A stretch of DNA of 25,612 bases from the NCBI GenBank assembly GCA_964411275.1, contig CAYPKG010000026.1, positions 1 to 25,612 on the forward strand, given 5' to 3'. Made by a program: the position numbers and the translations under genes. The notes under the pieces were generated by a model. That model did no database searches, had not been told where the DNA came from, and worked only from the letters and a program-made list of their open reading frames with translations. Each line of letters starts with the position of its first letter. Position 1 is the stretch's first letter. This document shows, one piece after another, positions 14,762-23,148 of the stretch. This DNA is from CAYPKG01 sp964411275 (lineage in GTDB: Bacteria > Bacillota > Clostridia > Christensenellales > CAG-138).

Positions 14762-15427
14762 TTAGTCCTTGCCGATTGCGCGAAGGACGGCTTGAATGGA
14801 CTCTTCAATCGTCATATTGGTGGTGTCAAGCTCCACGGCTCCCGGGGCGCGGCACAGGGGAAAGCATGCGCGTGTGCTGTCGGTGGTGTCCCGGGCGATA
14901 ATGTCCGCGGTGAGCGTTTTTAGGTCCGCATCCTCGCCCCGGGCGCGCATCTCCAACAAACGGCGCTGGGCGCGCACCTCTGGGGATGCGGTGATATAAA
15001 ACTTGTGCGGGGCGTTTGGCAGCACCGCAGTGCCGATGTCCCGGCCGTCCATAACGACGGGGATGCTGGCGGCTACCTGCTGCGCAAGCTCCACCTGCTT
15101 GCGCCTCACAGCGGGATGCACGCCGATGTCCGACGCGCCCTTGCTGACCGCCGGGGTACGGATCATACCGGTGACGTCCCGGCCATTGAGCAGCGTGCGC
15201 TGGGTACCGCCGCAATACTGTACGGTTATGTTGGCTGTGGGAAGAATACCCGCTACACCCGCCTCATCATTCGGGTCGATTCCTTGCTCGAGGGCATATA
15301 GCGCCAACGCACGGTACATGGCCCCGGTGTCGAGGTACAGAATATTGAGCCTGTTCGCCACAGCTTTCGCGATGGTGCTTTTACCGGCGCCGGCCGGGCC
15401 GTCGATGGCGATTTGCATATGGGTCAT
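14762..15427 (-). CDS. cmk: Cytidylate kinase
   Basis: 221 residues. Phosphorylates CMP and dCMP with ATP. The P-loop GPAGAGKST lies at residues 10-18; YLDTGAMYRALAL and the VVMDGRDIGTAVLPNA block, with DGRDIGT as the usual signature, follow. The first ATG (15427) has AGGAGG 6 nt upstream and is better than the ATG three codons later. The order cmk-plsC-ispH/S1 is a common clostridial arrangement, and cmk sits beside rpsA in many bacteria. Confidence 0.95.
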   Translation of the reverse strand: MTHMQIAIDGPAGAGKSTIAKAVANRLNILYLDTGAMYRALALYALEQGIDPNDEAGVAGILPTANITVQYCGGTQRTLLNGRDVTGMIRTPAVSKGASDIGVHPAVRRKQVELAQQVAASIPVVMDGRDIGTAVLPNAPHKFYITASPEVRAQRRLLEMRARGEDADLKTLTADIIARDTTDSTRACFPLCRAPGAVELDTTNMTIEESIQAVLRAIGKD

Positions 15428-15454
15428 GGGGTTCCTCCTACATACTATATGGGT

Positions 15455-16672
15455 TTATTGCAGCAGTCCCGCGAGATATCCGGTAGACCAGGCAATTTGC
15501 AGGTTAAAACCGCCGGTATATCCGTCCACGTCCAGCGCCTCCCCGCAGATATACAGTCCGGACACAAGCTTGCTTTCCATTGTGCCGGGCTTGACCTCCC
15601 GGGTATTGACGCCGCCGCGGGTGATGATGGCCTCCGTCAGCGGCCTCGTCGCGGCCACAGTCAGGGGCAGCGCCTTTAATGCGCTCACCAATGCCTTGCG
15701 CTGCTGTTTTGTGAAAGCGGCAGCGGGCTGCTCCTGCTCAATGCCGGCAATCTCAAGCACCACAGGCAAAAGCCGCGCGGGCAGCAGCCCGGAAAAGGCG
15801 TTTTTCACGGTTTTTTGCTTTGCTGCGTCCAGATCCCGCATAAGCCTGCGCTCCAACTGCTCCGGGATAAGCCCTGGCTTCAGGTCGATGAAAAGCGACG
15901 TGCCCTCTGGGGCGTCCGCGATGCGGGAGCTTGCCGAAAGGATCAGCGGGCCGGTGACCCCGAAATGGGCAAACAGCAGCTCGCCCAGCTCTTCAAACAC
16001 CACATTGCCTTTTTGCACCGCTTTTAACCGGACGTTTTTCAGTGTAAGGCCAGACAGCGTCCCAGGCCAGTTTTCCTTTGTTTCCAGGGGCACCAGGGCG
16101 GGGCGGGGGGGCAGTATGCTATGGCCCAGCGCGCTAAGAAAGCGATAGCCGTCCCCACGGGAGCCTGTAGCAGGATAGCTTGCACCGCCAGAGGCCAGGA
16201 TCACGCTATTTGCAGGGAGGGTTTCCCCGGAAGACAGCCTAACGCCTGCGATGCGGCCCTCAGTTACAAGCAGCCCGTCCACCTTGGTATTGAACCGCAC
16301 CAGAACCCCGGTTCGTTTGAGATACCGGTCCATGGCCCGGATGATATCGCTGGACTTATCCGATTGGGGAAACACGCGATTGCCCCGTTCTACCTTGAGC
16401 GGCACGCCCAGCTCCTCGAACAGCGTCATCACGTCCTGTGGATTACACGCCGCATACGCGCTGAACAAAAACTTCGGGTTCCTGGGGATGTTCAGAAAAA
16501 AAACATCCCGGTCACAATCGTTGGTCAGGTTGCAGCGGCCTTTCCCAGTAATGAAAAGCTTTTTCCCAAGCTTTTCATTCTGCTCTAGCATTGTGACGGC
16601 ATGGCCGTTATTGGCAGCGGTGGCGGCTGCCAACATGCCGGCGGGACCCGCGCCTATGACCAGCACGTTCAT
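15455..16672 (-). CDS. HI0933-family flavoprotein (BaiN/YhiN-like)
   Basis: 405 residues of the NAD(P)/FAD-dependent oxidoreductase family HI0933. FAD-binding VLVIGAGPAGMLAA at residues 3-16, the family motif GRCNLTN at about 49-55, ASGGASYPATGSRGDGY in the middle and ICGEALDVDGYTGGFNLQIAWSTG near the end. One member, BaiN, has been linked to bile acid metabolism, but the family is widespread and its general role is unsettled. The ATG at 16672 overlaps the stop of the phosphatase gene (ATGA); the longer frame to 16819 would overlap that gene by 50 codons and lacks a reason. Confidence 0.88.
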   Translation of the reverse strand: MNVLVIGAGPAGMLAAATAANNGHAVTMLEQNEKLGKKLFITGKGRCNLTNDCDRDVFFLNIPRNPKFLFSAYAACNPQDVMTLFEELGVPLKVERGNRVFPQSDKSSDIIRAMDRYLKRTGVLVRFNTKVDGLLVTEGRIAGVRLSSGETLPANSVILASGGASYPATGSRGDGYRFLSALGHSILPPRPALVPLETKENWPGTLSGLTLKNVRLKAVQKGNVVFEELGELLFAHFGVTGPLILSASSRIADAPEGTSLFIDLKPGLIPEQLERRLMRDLDAAKQKTVKNAFSGLLPARLLPVVLEIAGIEQEQPAAAFTKQQRKALVSALKALPLTVAATRPLTEAIITRGGVNTREVKPGTMESKLVSGLYICGEALDVDGYTGGFNLQIAWSTGYLAGLLQ

Positions 16673-17283
16673 AGCGACTCTACTCCGATCTCCAACAAAT
16701 GCGAGCGGTCGTTTAATACGGACAGGGTCGTGGCTTTTTCGGTGAGCGTAAGCTCGGAATAGCTGGCGTTGTCCACCACGAACCGGTGCAGGTTTTCCAA
16801 AGGAAGCCCCAGCGCCCACGCGACCATCAGCCTTACGGGTACTGAATGGGAAACCGCCAGCACCAGTTCATCCTGCTTGTAGCGAACCCGCATGTCCTCT
16901 AAAAAATCGACGCTGCGCGCGTATAAATCCTGCATGGACTCTGCCCCTGGAGGCAGCGCGCCATACGGGTCTTTTTTCCATTGTTCCCAGATAACAGGAT
17001 ATTCTTCGCGCAATTGGGAAAAACGTTTGCCCTCCCATTCGCCAAACTCCCGCTCCAGCAGCCTTTCGTCCCTCACGATGGGAAAGCCTGCGGCTGCGGC
17101 GGTGTCACAGGCCCGTGAAAGCGGGCTTGCGTATACGGCGGCGATGGGCAGGTTGCGAAGTCGATTTCCCAGGGCGGCCGCCTGCAAAAGCCCCCGCTCG
17201 TCCAGCGGGATGTCCGTGCGGCCTTGGGTGCGGTGCTGGGTATTCCAGAGGGTTTGCCCGTGACGGCACAGGATTAGCTTCAT
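16669..17283 (-). CDS. Histidine phosphatase-superfamily protein
   Basis: 204 residues. The phosphohistidine motif CRHGQTLWN begins at residue 6 (His8). The acid residue lies in LEREFGEWEGKRF (about 77-89) and the second catalytic histidine in AVSHSVPVRL (about 144-153). Relatives include cofactor-dependent phosphoglycerate mutase-like enzymes and alpha-ribazole phosphatase (CobC). No cobalamin genes are nearby, so the substrate is open. The ATG overlaps the stop of the MurR/RpiR gene by 4 nt. Confidence 0.88.
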   Translation of the reverse strand: MKLILCRHGQTLWNTQHRTQGRTDIPLDERGLLQAAALGNRLRNLPIAAVYASPLSRACDTAAAAGFPIVRDERLLEREFGEWEGKRFSQLREEYPVIWEQWKKDPYGALPPGAESMQDLYARSVDFLEDMRVRYKQDELVLAVSHSVPVRLMVAWALGLPLENLHRFVVDNASYSELTLTEKATTLSVLNDRSHLLEIGVESL

Positions 17284-18155
17284 ATCCGGACACCGGTTTC
17301 AGGGCGGGTCACGTATACGTTTTGATTGCCCCAGATTTTTTCCAGCTGAGAAAAGCGCTCCATCAGCGCGTCCTTGTTGGCCAGGCTTACGGCCACAATA
17401 ATGGCGTTAATCAGCGACAGAGGCGCCACAAGTGAGTCTGCAAAGGAGGCCATGTCGCTGCGGGCGGTCAGGGCGCAATCCGCAAGCCGCACCAGCGGCG
17501 AGGCCACGCTGTCTGTGATGGCCACGGTTTTTGCACCCCGTTTTTTTGCAAACTCCATGCATTCTACCGTCCGGGAGGAATACCTGGGGAAGCTGATAGC
17601 CACGCATGCGTCGTTTTCACCGATGCGAATCATCTGCTCCAACGCATCGCTGAAAGAGCCGTTGATGAACACCACATTGTCGCAGACAAAATTCAAATAA
17701 TAGGACAAAAACTGCGCCAGAGGCAGCGCGCTTCGCATGCCGACAATATAAACGCTTTTCGCCTGCAGGATGGTTTCCACGGCGTCTCCAAAAGCTTCGT
17801 TGTCAAGGGCATCGATTGTGGCGCGGATGTTGTTCATGTCCGCCTTCAAAACCGAGCGAAGAACGTCGTCCTGCTCCATATCCCCTGTAAGTTGAATGCG
17901 CTGCATGGCGGTGAGCTTTGTGCGGATGAGTTCCTGCAAGGATCGCTGCAATTCCGGATATCCGTCATAGCCCATGACATATGCGAAGCGGACGACGGTG
18001 GACTCGCTTACGCCCACCATACGCCCCATTTTTGAGGCGGTGATAAACGCCGCTTTGTCATAATTATCCAGAATATAAGTCGCAATTTGCTTTTGCCCCT
18101 TGCTCAGCCGGGGATATTCCTGCTTCAGTCTCGTCAGTAAATCATTCTGCTCCAT
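17280..18155 (-). CDS. MurR/RpiR-family transcriptional regulator
   Basis: 291 residues. An N-terminal helix-turn-helix domain (about 1-78) has the family motif FITASKMGRMVGVSESTVVRFAYVMGYDGYPELQ. A SIS sugar-phosphate-binding domain follows (about 125-255, VYIVGMRSALPLAQFLSYYL and CVAISFPRYSSRTVE). Such regulators usually sense a phosphosugar. It sits inside the housekeeping operon with no sugar catabolic gene beside it, so its targets may be elsewhere. The ATG directly follows the surE stop, and its GGGGAGG site lies in the end of surE. Confidence 0.9.
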   Translation of the reverse strand: MEQNDLLTRLKQEYPRLSKGQKQIATYILDNYDKAAFITASKMGRMVGVSESTVVRFAYVMGYDGYPELQRSLQELIRTKLTAMQRIQLTGDMEQDDVLRSVLKADMNNIRATIDALDNEAFGDAVETILQAKSVYIVGMRSALPLAQFLSYYLNFVCDNVVFINGSFSDALEQMIRIGENDACVAISFPRYSSRTVECMEFAKKRGAKTVAITDSVASPLVRLADCALTARSDMASFADSLVAPLSLINAIIVAVSLANKDALMERFSQLEKIWGNQNVYVTRPETGVRI

Positions 18156-18950
18156 CTATCGTTCCTCCCCTTTTTGTGGCAAGCTCTCGTTTATAAAGGC
18201 GGCAACGTCCATCTTATGCAATGAGTCCCGGTCGGTCAGGTCAAATCCAAGGGGAGTGATGGTGACATACCCTTCTTGTACCCAGCGTTCGTCCAGATCG
18301 TCTTCCGGCCCAAATTGGGTTAGCTTTCCATTTGGGACAAAGAAAAAACGCTTGCCTGACGGCGGGGTAAATGGGGTATAGACCTGCTCGTACTCCTGCA
18401 GGCATAAGGGGGCTATTTTTACCCCGAGTATATCCGCTTCGCTGCAGTCGGGGGCGTTTACGTTTAATAATCTGCCTAGAGGCAGAGGGCTGTGGCTTAA
18501 ATATCGCACGGCTTGCCGCGCGGCCCAGCAGGCGGCGGAAAAGTCCGTGGGGTTGAGCGCGTAATTGCTGACGGCTATCGCCTGTTTACCAAGCAAAGCG
18601 CCTTCCATGGCCGCGCCGACAGTGCCGGAATACAGCACATCGCTGCCCAGGTTGGAGCCGTGATTGATGCCGGAAACCACCATATCGATTGTAAGCCCCA
18701 GATTGCTTAAACCAAGCTTGGTGCAATCCACCGGCGTGCCAGTCAGGGAAAACACGGAAATGTCCTCGAGTCCGGGAAGCGTTACTTCCTTTAATTCCAG
18801 CGGGGTAGCATAGGTAAAGGAATGCCCAGCACCGCTTCGCTGTATGTGCGGGGCAACAATTGTCACAGAATGTTCTTCTTTTAGCGCCAACGCAAGCGCC
18901 CGTATGCCCGGGGCGTATACCCCATCGTCGTTGGTCAACAGCAGGTTCAT
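18156..18950 (-). CDS. surE: 5'/3'-nucleotidase SurE
   Basis: 264 residues. Metal-dependent nucleotidase acting on nucleoside monophosphates and some polyphosphates. The metal ligands lie in LLTNDDG (Asp8, Asp9), in QRSGAGHS (Ser39) and in SGINHGSNLG (Asn about 95). The rest follows the family to a typical length. A GAGGTG site precedes the ATG by 4 nt. First gene of the seven-gene minus-strand operon, with the promoter at 18993-19021. Confidence 0.95.
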   Translation of the reverse strand: MNLLLTNDDGVYAPGIRALALALKEEHSVTIVAPHIQRSGAGHSFTYATPLELKEVTLPGLEDISVFSLTGTPVDCTKLGLSNLGLTIDMVVSGINHGSNLGSDVLYSGTVGAAMEGALLGKQAIAVSNYALNPTDFSAACWAARQAVRYLSHSPLPLGRLLNVNAPDCSEADILGVKIAPLCLQEYEQVYTPFTPPSGKRFFFVPNGKLTQFGPEDDLDERWVQEGYVTITPLGFDLTDRDSLHKMDVAAFINESLPQKGEER

Positions 18951-18992
18951 GCTTCACCTCATATCCTTTCACCGGGAAGACGAATTGTTTCC

Positions 18993-19021
18993 ATTATAAC
19001 AGCTTCATACATGGCTTTCAA
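18993..19021 (-). promoter_or_regulatory. Strong promoter of the surE operon
   Basis: On the minus strand TTGAAA (19016-19021) and a perfect TATAAT (18993-18998) are 17 nt apart, with TGT before the -10 making an extended -10. It lies 42 nt before the surE start and probably drives all seven genes down to 11666. Confidence 0.8.
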
Positions 19022-19052
19022 TAATATGATGAAATCCCTGCATTTGAAACTT

Positions 19053-19104
19053 GCAAGCCGCTGCTACCGGGAGGTTCTTGACAGAGCCACAGGGAAGTGG
19101 TAGC
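19053..19104 (+). promoter_or_regulatory. Hairpin-forming stretch before ridA, possible degenerate repeat copy
   Basis: GCTACC (19063-19068) pairs with GGTAGC (19099-19104), enclosing GGTTCT/AGAGCC (19073-19078 with 19083-19088). A competing CCAC/GTGG hairpin (19087-19100) is possible. The flanks (GCAAGC at 19053 and TTGACA at 19078) match those of the 32-nt repeat. Function unknown. Confidence 0.3.
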
Positions 19105-19135
19105 CTTTTGGTAAAATACAAGGAGGCAGAGGTTT

Positions 19136-19510
19136 ATGAAATCTATCATCAGCGCGGCGGGCGCGCCCACCGCTATCGGCCCCTATAGCCAAGCGATCGA
19201 GGCGAACGGCTTCGTATTTACCTCCGGCCAGCTAGGGTTTGACCCGGCTACCGGTCAGCTTTTAGAGGGGGTGGACGCCCAGGCGCACCAGGCGATCACA
19301 AATCTGGAAACTGTGCTTGCTGCCGCAGGCTGTACCCTTGCAAACATTGTCAAGACTACGATGTTTTTACAGGATCTTTCGGACTTCGCGGTGGTCAACG
19401 CCATATACAGCGAGCGCCTAAAGAAGGATTTTCCTGCCCGCTCCTGCGTGCAGGTTGCCAAGCTGCCTGCGGGCGGTCTTGTAGAAATCGAGTGCATCGC
19501 GGCGAAATAA
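19136..19510 (+). CDS. ridA: RidA-family enamine/imine deaminase
   Basis: 124 residues, standard length. Hydrolyses reactive 2-aminoacrylate and related enamines to keto acids, protecting PLP enzymes. Family features are GPYSQAIEANGFVFTSGQ (15-32), Arg102 in ARSCVQVAKLP, and the C-terminal GLVEIECIA with Glu119. AAGGAGG lies about 12 nt before the ATG. It is transcribed away from surE. Its substrate could arise from cysteine or serine breakdown, but the desulfidase gene nearby is in a separate transcript. Confidence 0.95.
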   Translation: MKSIISAAGAPTAIGPYSQAIEANGFVFTSGQLGFDPATGQLLEGVDAQAHQAITNLETVLAAAGCTLANIVKTTMFLQDLSDFAVVNAIYSERLKKDFPARSCVQVAKLPAGGLVEIECIAAK

Positions 19511-19642
19511 ATTCTTAAATTTACCTGTTTTTGTCCTGTTCATGGCATGAAACCCCATACCCTTTGGGAAGGATAGAATGGTGAAGCCTTTCGTATGATA
19601 TAAAGGCAGCGCTATTGATCGAAAAAAGGGATGGGATGCGCG

Positions 19643-22075
19643 ATGGAACAGACAAACGGGCGGAAAAACGGGAATAAAAATGGAACAAAAAAGCAAAAGC
19701 AAAGGGGTGTGCTCAAGCATGTGTTGCTTGGGTGTACGCTCCTTTGTCTGTCGTTCATGCTGTTTGCGGCGGTGTTCGTGCTCAAGCTCGACGCCTGGAA
19801 CGAGTTTGATCCGGGGAAAATACTGGATGCTTCGGAATGCCTCATATTGTACGACAAGGACGGGAAGGAGCTAAGCTGCCTGTACGGCGCACAAAAGGTG
19901 ATCCGTATACCTGTTTCCCTTTCAGCGGTGCCGGCCCATGTGAAAAACGCACTGATCGCCGCCGAGGACGCTCGGTTTTACGAGCATATCGGCGTGGACT
20001 TCATCCGCATCCTGGGTGCGGCCTGGGCGGACATCAAGGCGGGCGCGTATGTCCAGGGCGCGTCCACATTAAGCCAGCAGCTGGTAAAACTAAGCCACCT
20101 GACGAATGAAAAGGTGCTTTCAAGAAAATTGGAAGAAGCGGTGCTCGCCTATCAGATGGAGCAGCAGTTTTCCAAGGACGAGATACTGGAGATGTATCTC
20201 AATTATGTCTACTTTGGCGGCGGCTATTATGGGATCGAGGCAGCCGCCCGGGGACATTTCGGGGTATCTGCGGGAGAACTGACGGTGGCCCAGGGCGCGC
20301 AGCTCATCGGCATATTAAAGGCCCCGTCCCGGTACGCCCCCCATCTGAACATGGAAAACAGCATCAGCAGGCGCAATCTCATCCTGGAGCTGATGGAGGA
20401 ATATGGCTATCTTGATGATGATGAGGTTCTTGCTGCAAAGGCGGAGCCGGTGACGCTAAGCTCCAACATCCCGGAGGACGAACGCAATTATTACATTGAC
20501 GAGGCGCTGCGGCAGGCCTGCGCCACTTTGGATGTCAGCATGGATGAGCTGCTGACAGGGGGATACCGGATTTACACCGGGATGGATACTGCCCTCCAGG
20601 CCCATGCGCAGACGGTGCTTCTTGACGAAACATGTTTTCCACAGGGGGCAGAAGATGCCCAGGCGGCGCTGGTGGCCATCAATGCACAAAACGGCACGGT
20701 GGCCGCCATGATGGGCGGACGGAAAAACACAACCGCTCTCGCATTTAACCGGGCGGTGCGCATCAAGCGGCAACCCGGCTCCGTCATCAAGCCCATCATC
20801 GCTTATGCCCCTGCGTTGGAGGAAAAAGGCTATACCACCGTCAGCATGGTTTTGGACGAGCGGACAAATTTTGACGGCTATGCGCCGGATAACTTTGGCG
20901 ATAAATACTATGGCTGGGTGACCCTGCGCGAGGCGGTGCTGCGCTCTCTTAACGTGCCTGCGGTCAAGGTGTTGTCCGACATCGGTGTGGACAAGGGCAT
21001 GGCGTTTGCGAAAAAGCTTGGCATCACGTTTGCCCCAGAGGACAGAAGCCTTGCCCTTGCCCTGGGGGGCTTTACCTATGGCGTTTCGCCCATGGAAATT
21101 GCGGGGGCTTATGCAGCGATTGCGGCGCAAGGGGCGTATTCCACGCCGGCTTTGAACACGAAAATCACAGATGCCCGCGGGGAGGTTATTTACGAATACC
21201 AGCCGGAGCGTACCCGGGTGATGAGTGAGGGTAACGCATACATACTGACTTCCATGCTCCAAAGCACCATTGAGGAGGGGACGGGCAGGCGGCTAAACGA
21301 CCTTTCCATGCAGCTTGCGGGAAAGACAGGCACAAACGGCCTTCCTAACGGCGGAAACCGGGACGCGTGGATGGCGGCGTATAATCCCGAGTATTCCATC
21401 GCCGTCTGGATGGGCTATGACGATGACCTAAGCGGCGCGCTTCCCAACGATGCCACAGGCGGCACGTATCCGGCGCTGATCATCAAAAGCCTATTTCAAT
21501 ACCTGTATGAGGATATGGCGGCCCCCGTGTTTTCCATGCCGGACAGCGTCCGGGAATACCGGTTGGACGGGTATACACTCAATAACCAGCATGTCGCGGT
21601 GTTGGCAAACGGGCTGACCCCGGATAAGGAGGTTGTGCGGGAGGTTTTTGTGGCGGGGACGGAACCTACTGACATGAGCCAATACTGGATCGTGCCGGCG
21701 CCCCCAAGCAATATTTCAGCGCGGCTGGATCCGTCGGGCAGGCCGGTCATTGCGTTTGAGCCGCCGGAGGCGTTTATCCTGTACCGGTTGTATCGGGAGG
21801 GGGCGGACGGCACCACCGTACAGCTGGGGGAATGGCCCGGAAGCGGTGGCGGCATCACATTTACCGACGAGGCGGCGCAGCCGGGGGATGCGTATTCCTA
21901 TTATGTGGTAGGCGTGCATCCACAGCTTGTGATTGCGGGCAAACAGGTGATGGGGGCGGCGTCACGCCGGGTAACAATTGTAATGCCGGAAGAGGGAGCA
22001 AATGCGCGGGCGGAACACAATGTATTTCAGTTTCCGGTTTTTTCTTCCGGGGGTAGAGTGGCACGAGCGGCATAA
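19643..22075 (+). CDS. Class A penicillin-binding protein (PBP1A-type)
   Basis: 810 residues. A basic, Asn/Lys/Gly-rich cytoplasmic tail (1-20) and one membrane segment (about 24-46) come first. The glycosyltransferase family 51 domain has catalytic Glu108 in AAEDARFYEH and the ASTLSQQLVK, MYLNYVYFGGG and ILKAPSRYAP motifs. The transpeptidase domain has Ser380-Lys383 (SVIK), Ser435-Leu-Asn437 and Lys561-Thr-Gly-Thr. A fibronectin type III-like domain follows (about 680-775). The protein polymerises and cross-links peptidoglycan at the outer membrane face. The start is uncertain: an ATG at 19631 lies directly after AAAAGGG with no spacing, so I prefer 19643. No clear promoter or terminator was found around it. 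Confidence 0.94.
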   Translation: MEQTNGRKNGNKNGTKKQKQRGVLKHVLLGCTLLCLSFMLFAAVFVLKLDAWNEFDPGKILDASECLILYDKDGKELSCLYGAQKVIRIPVSLSAVPAHVKNALIAAEDARFYEHIGVDFIRILGAAWADIKAGAYVQGASTLSQQLVKLSHLTNEKVLSRKLEEAVLAYQMEQQFSKDEILEMYLNYVYFGGGYYGIEAAARGHFGVSAGELTVAQGAQLIGILKAPSRYAPHLNMENSISRRNLILELMEEYGYLDDDEVLAAKAEPVTLSSNIPEDERNYYIDEALRQACATLDVSMDELLTGGYRIYTGMDTALQAHAQTVLLDETCFPQGAEDAQAALVAINAQNGTVAAMMGGRKNTTALAFNRAVRIKRQPGSVIKPIIAYAPALEEKGYTTVSMVLDERTNFDGYAPDNFGDKYYGWVTLREAVLRSLNVPAVKVLSDIGVDKGMAFAKKLGITFAPEDRSLALALGGFTYGVSPMEIAGAYAAIAAQGAYSTPALNTKITDARGEVIYEYQPERTRVMSEGNAYILTSMLQSTIEEGTGRRLNDLSMQLAGKTGTNGLPNGGNRDAWMAAYNPEYSIAVWMGYDDDLSGALPNDATGGTYPALIIKSLFQYLYEDMAAPVFSMPDSVREYRLDGYTLNNQHVAVLANGLTPDKEVVREVFVAGTEPTDMSQYWIVPAPPSNISARLDPSGRPVIAFEPPEAFILYRLYREGADGTTVQLGEWPGSGGGITFTDEAAQPGDAYSYYVVGVHPQLVIAGKQVMGAASRRVTIVMPEEGANARAEHNVFQFPVFSSGGRVARAA

Positions 22076-22103
22076 ATAATTATTAGGAGGAACAAATATT
22101 CCC

Positions 22104-22132
22104 TTGACGAATGGCGCTGGAAATAATAAGAT
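22104..22132 (+). promoter_or_regulatory. Promoter for the GntR-family gene
   Basis: TTGACG (22104-22109) and TAAGAT (22127-22132) with a 17-nt spacer, in an A/T-rich 136-nt gap after the PBP gene. An AGGAGG at 22085-22090 lies just upstream of it but has no well-placed start codon. Confidence 0.5.
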
Positions 22133-22211
22133 AATTATAATCACATAATATATTTATCTTCTTAATTAATTACACACCGGAAACGGCGATGAAAAGCAGG
22201 ATGGTGCCCAA

Positions 22212-22895
22212 ATGAAAGAAAAAGAAGCAATGAACCTCAGGGCGATCGCAAGCGAAATGCAGCCGCGCTCTATGGCGGCACGCGATTGGGTCTTCCAGGT
22301 AATCAGGGCGGCGATTATTCGAAATATACTGCCCGGCGGTATGCCCTTAAGGCAGGACAAGATTTCCGCAGCGCTCAGCGTTAGCCATATTCCGGTGCGG
22401 GAAGCGTTTCGCCAGTTGGAGGCCCAGGGACTTGTACGTATTTATCCAAACAGGGGCGCGGTAGTCACAAAGCTGACCCTCCCGGAAATGGAAAACCTGA
22501 TGGATGTCAGGGCTATGCTGGAGGTAGGAGCGCTTCGGACGGCTATCCCGATTATGCAGGAGGAGACGCTTGCGCGGGCGGAGAATATTCTCAATCAGGC
22601 GATTTTAGAGACGGATCCGATCAGGCTGGAAAAACTCAACTGGAGCTTCCATTTTGAGTTGTACGCCCCGTGCAACAACCAGATGCTTTTCCAGTTAATC
22701 GACCAAATGCATGCCAATGCTGACCGGTACATCCGGGTATATTACGACGATCAGGTGCATCACGCGGCCTCTAAGGAGCAGCATATTCACATACTTGAGG
22801 CGTGCAGGCAGGGGGATGTGGAAAGGGCGTGTTCGCTGCTCAATGAGCATATTATCGTCACCAAGGAGCTTTTGGAACCCAGAATGAAGGATTAA
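22212..22895 (+). CDS. GntR-family regulator, FadR subfamily (FCD domain)
   Basis: 227 residues. A winged helix-turn-helix domain at about 20-90 has the GntR pattern QVIRAAIIRNILPGGMPLRQ, SVSHIPVREAFRQLEAQGLV and NRGAVVTKL. An all-helical FCD ligand domain follows, with histidines in WSFHFELYAP, KEQHIHILEA and LLNEHI positioned as in metal-binding FCD proteins. The ligand is probably a small organic acid. It lies upstream of the cysteine desulfidase gene in the same direction, separated by a terminator and by the repeat-rich promoter region, which it could control (inference). Confidence 0.9.
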   Translation: MKEKEAMNLRAIASEMQPRSMAARDWVFQVIRAAIIRNILPGGMPLRQDKISAALSVSHIPVREAFRQLEAQGLVRIYPNRGAVVTKLTLPEMENLMDVRAMLEVGALRTAIPIMQEETLARAENILNQAILETDPIRLEKLNWSFHFELYAPCNNQMLFQLIDQMHANADRYIRVYYDDQVHHAASKEQHIHILEACRQGDVERACSLLNEHIIVTKELLEPRMKD

Positions 22896-22905
22896 CGGTA
22901 TTACT

Positions 22906-22941
22906 CAAAACTGCGGCAAAGTTTCTGCCGCAGTTTTGTTT
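22906..22941 (+). terminator. Intrinsic terminator after the GntR-family gene
   Basis: A perfect 13-bp stem (22906-22918 with 22926-22938) around a 7-nt loop, with the 3' arm ending in TTTTG and followed by TTTA. It ends 10-45 nt after the stop codon. Confidence 0.85.
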
Positions 22942-23007
22942 ATCCCCTCACGATTGGCTGCTTATTTTATTCGCCCGCGATATTTCAGGCTGCGCCTGGG
23001 ATGCGAG

Positions 23008-23080
23008 ATTATACCATAATTGCGAAACAATTATGGTATAATAGCCGCAAATGGCATAATAGCCACAAATGGTATAATAG
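23008..23080. promoter_or_regulatory. Palindrome and 18-bp tandem repeats with extended -10 elements
   Basis: A perfect 15-bp inverted repeat (23008-23022 with 23028-23042, loop CGAAA) overlaps a direct repeat of 18 bp: 23033-23050, 23051-23068 and the partial 23069-23080. Each unit contains TGG followed by TATAAT or CATAAT (23037, 23055, 23073), which are extended -10 sequences; none has a good -35. This is the only promoter-like region before the cysteine desulfidase gene, 69 nt further on, and could combine operator and promoter. Confidence 0.6.
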
Positions 23081-23148
23081 TATAAAAGAATTCAGCATAT
23101 CTACATAGAACAAAGCAGGACAGATCGAACGTGACGGGAGGAATAATT

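Noticed and set aside
15003..16148. A 381-codon plus-strand open frame
   Set aside because: It lies opposite cmk and the flavoprotein gene, both with clear motifs, and its Ser/Arg-rich product looks like a shadow frame.
22104..22148. A 14-codon TTG frame 13 nt after an AGGAGG in the gap after the PBP gene
   Set aside because: Spacing is too long, the peptide is low in complexity, and the same bases form a promoter for the next gene.
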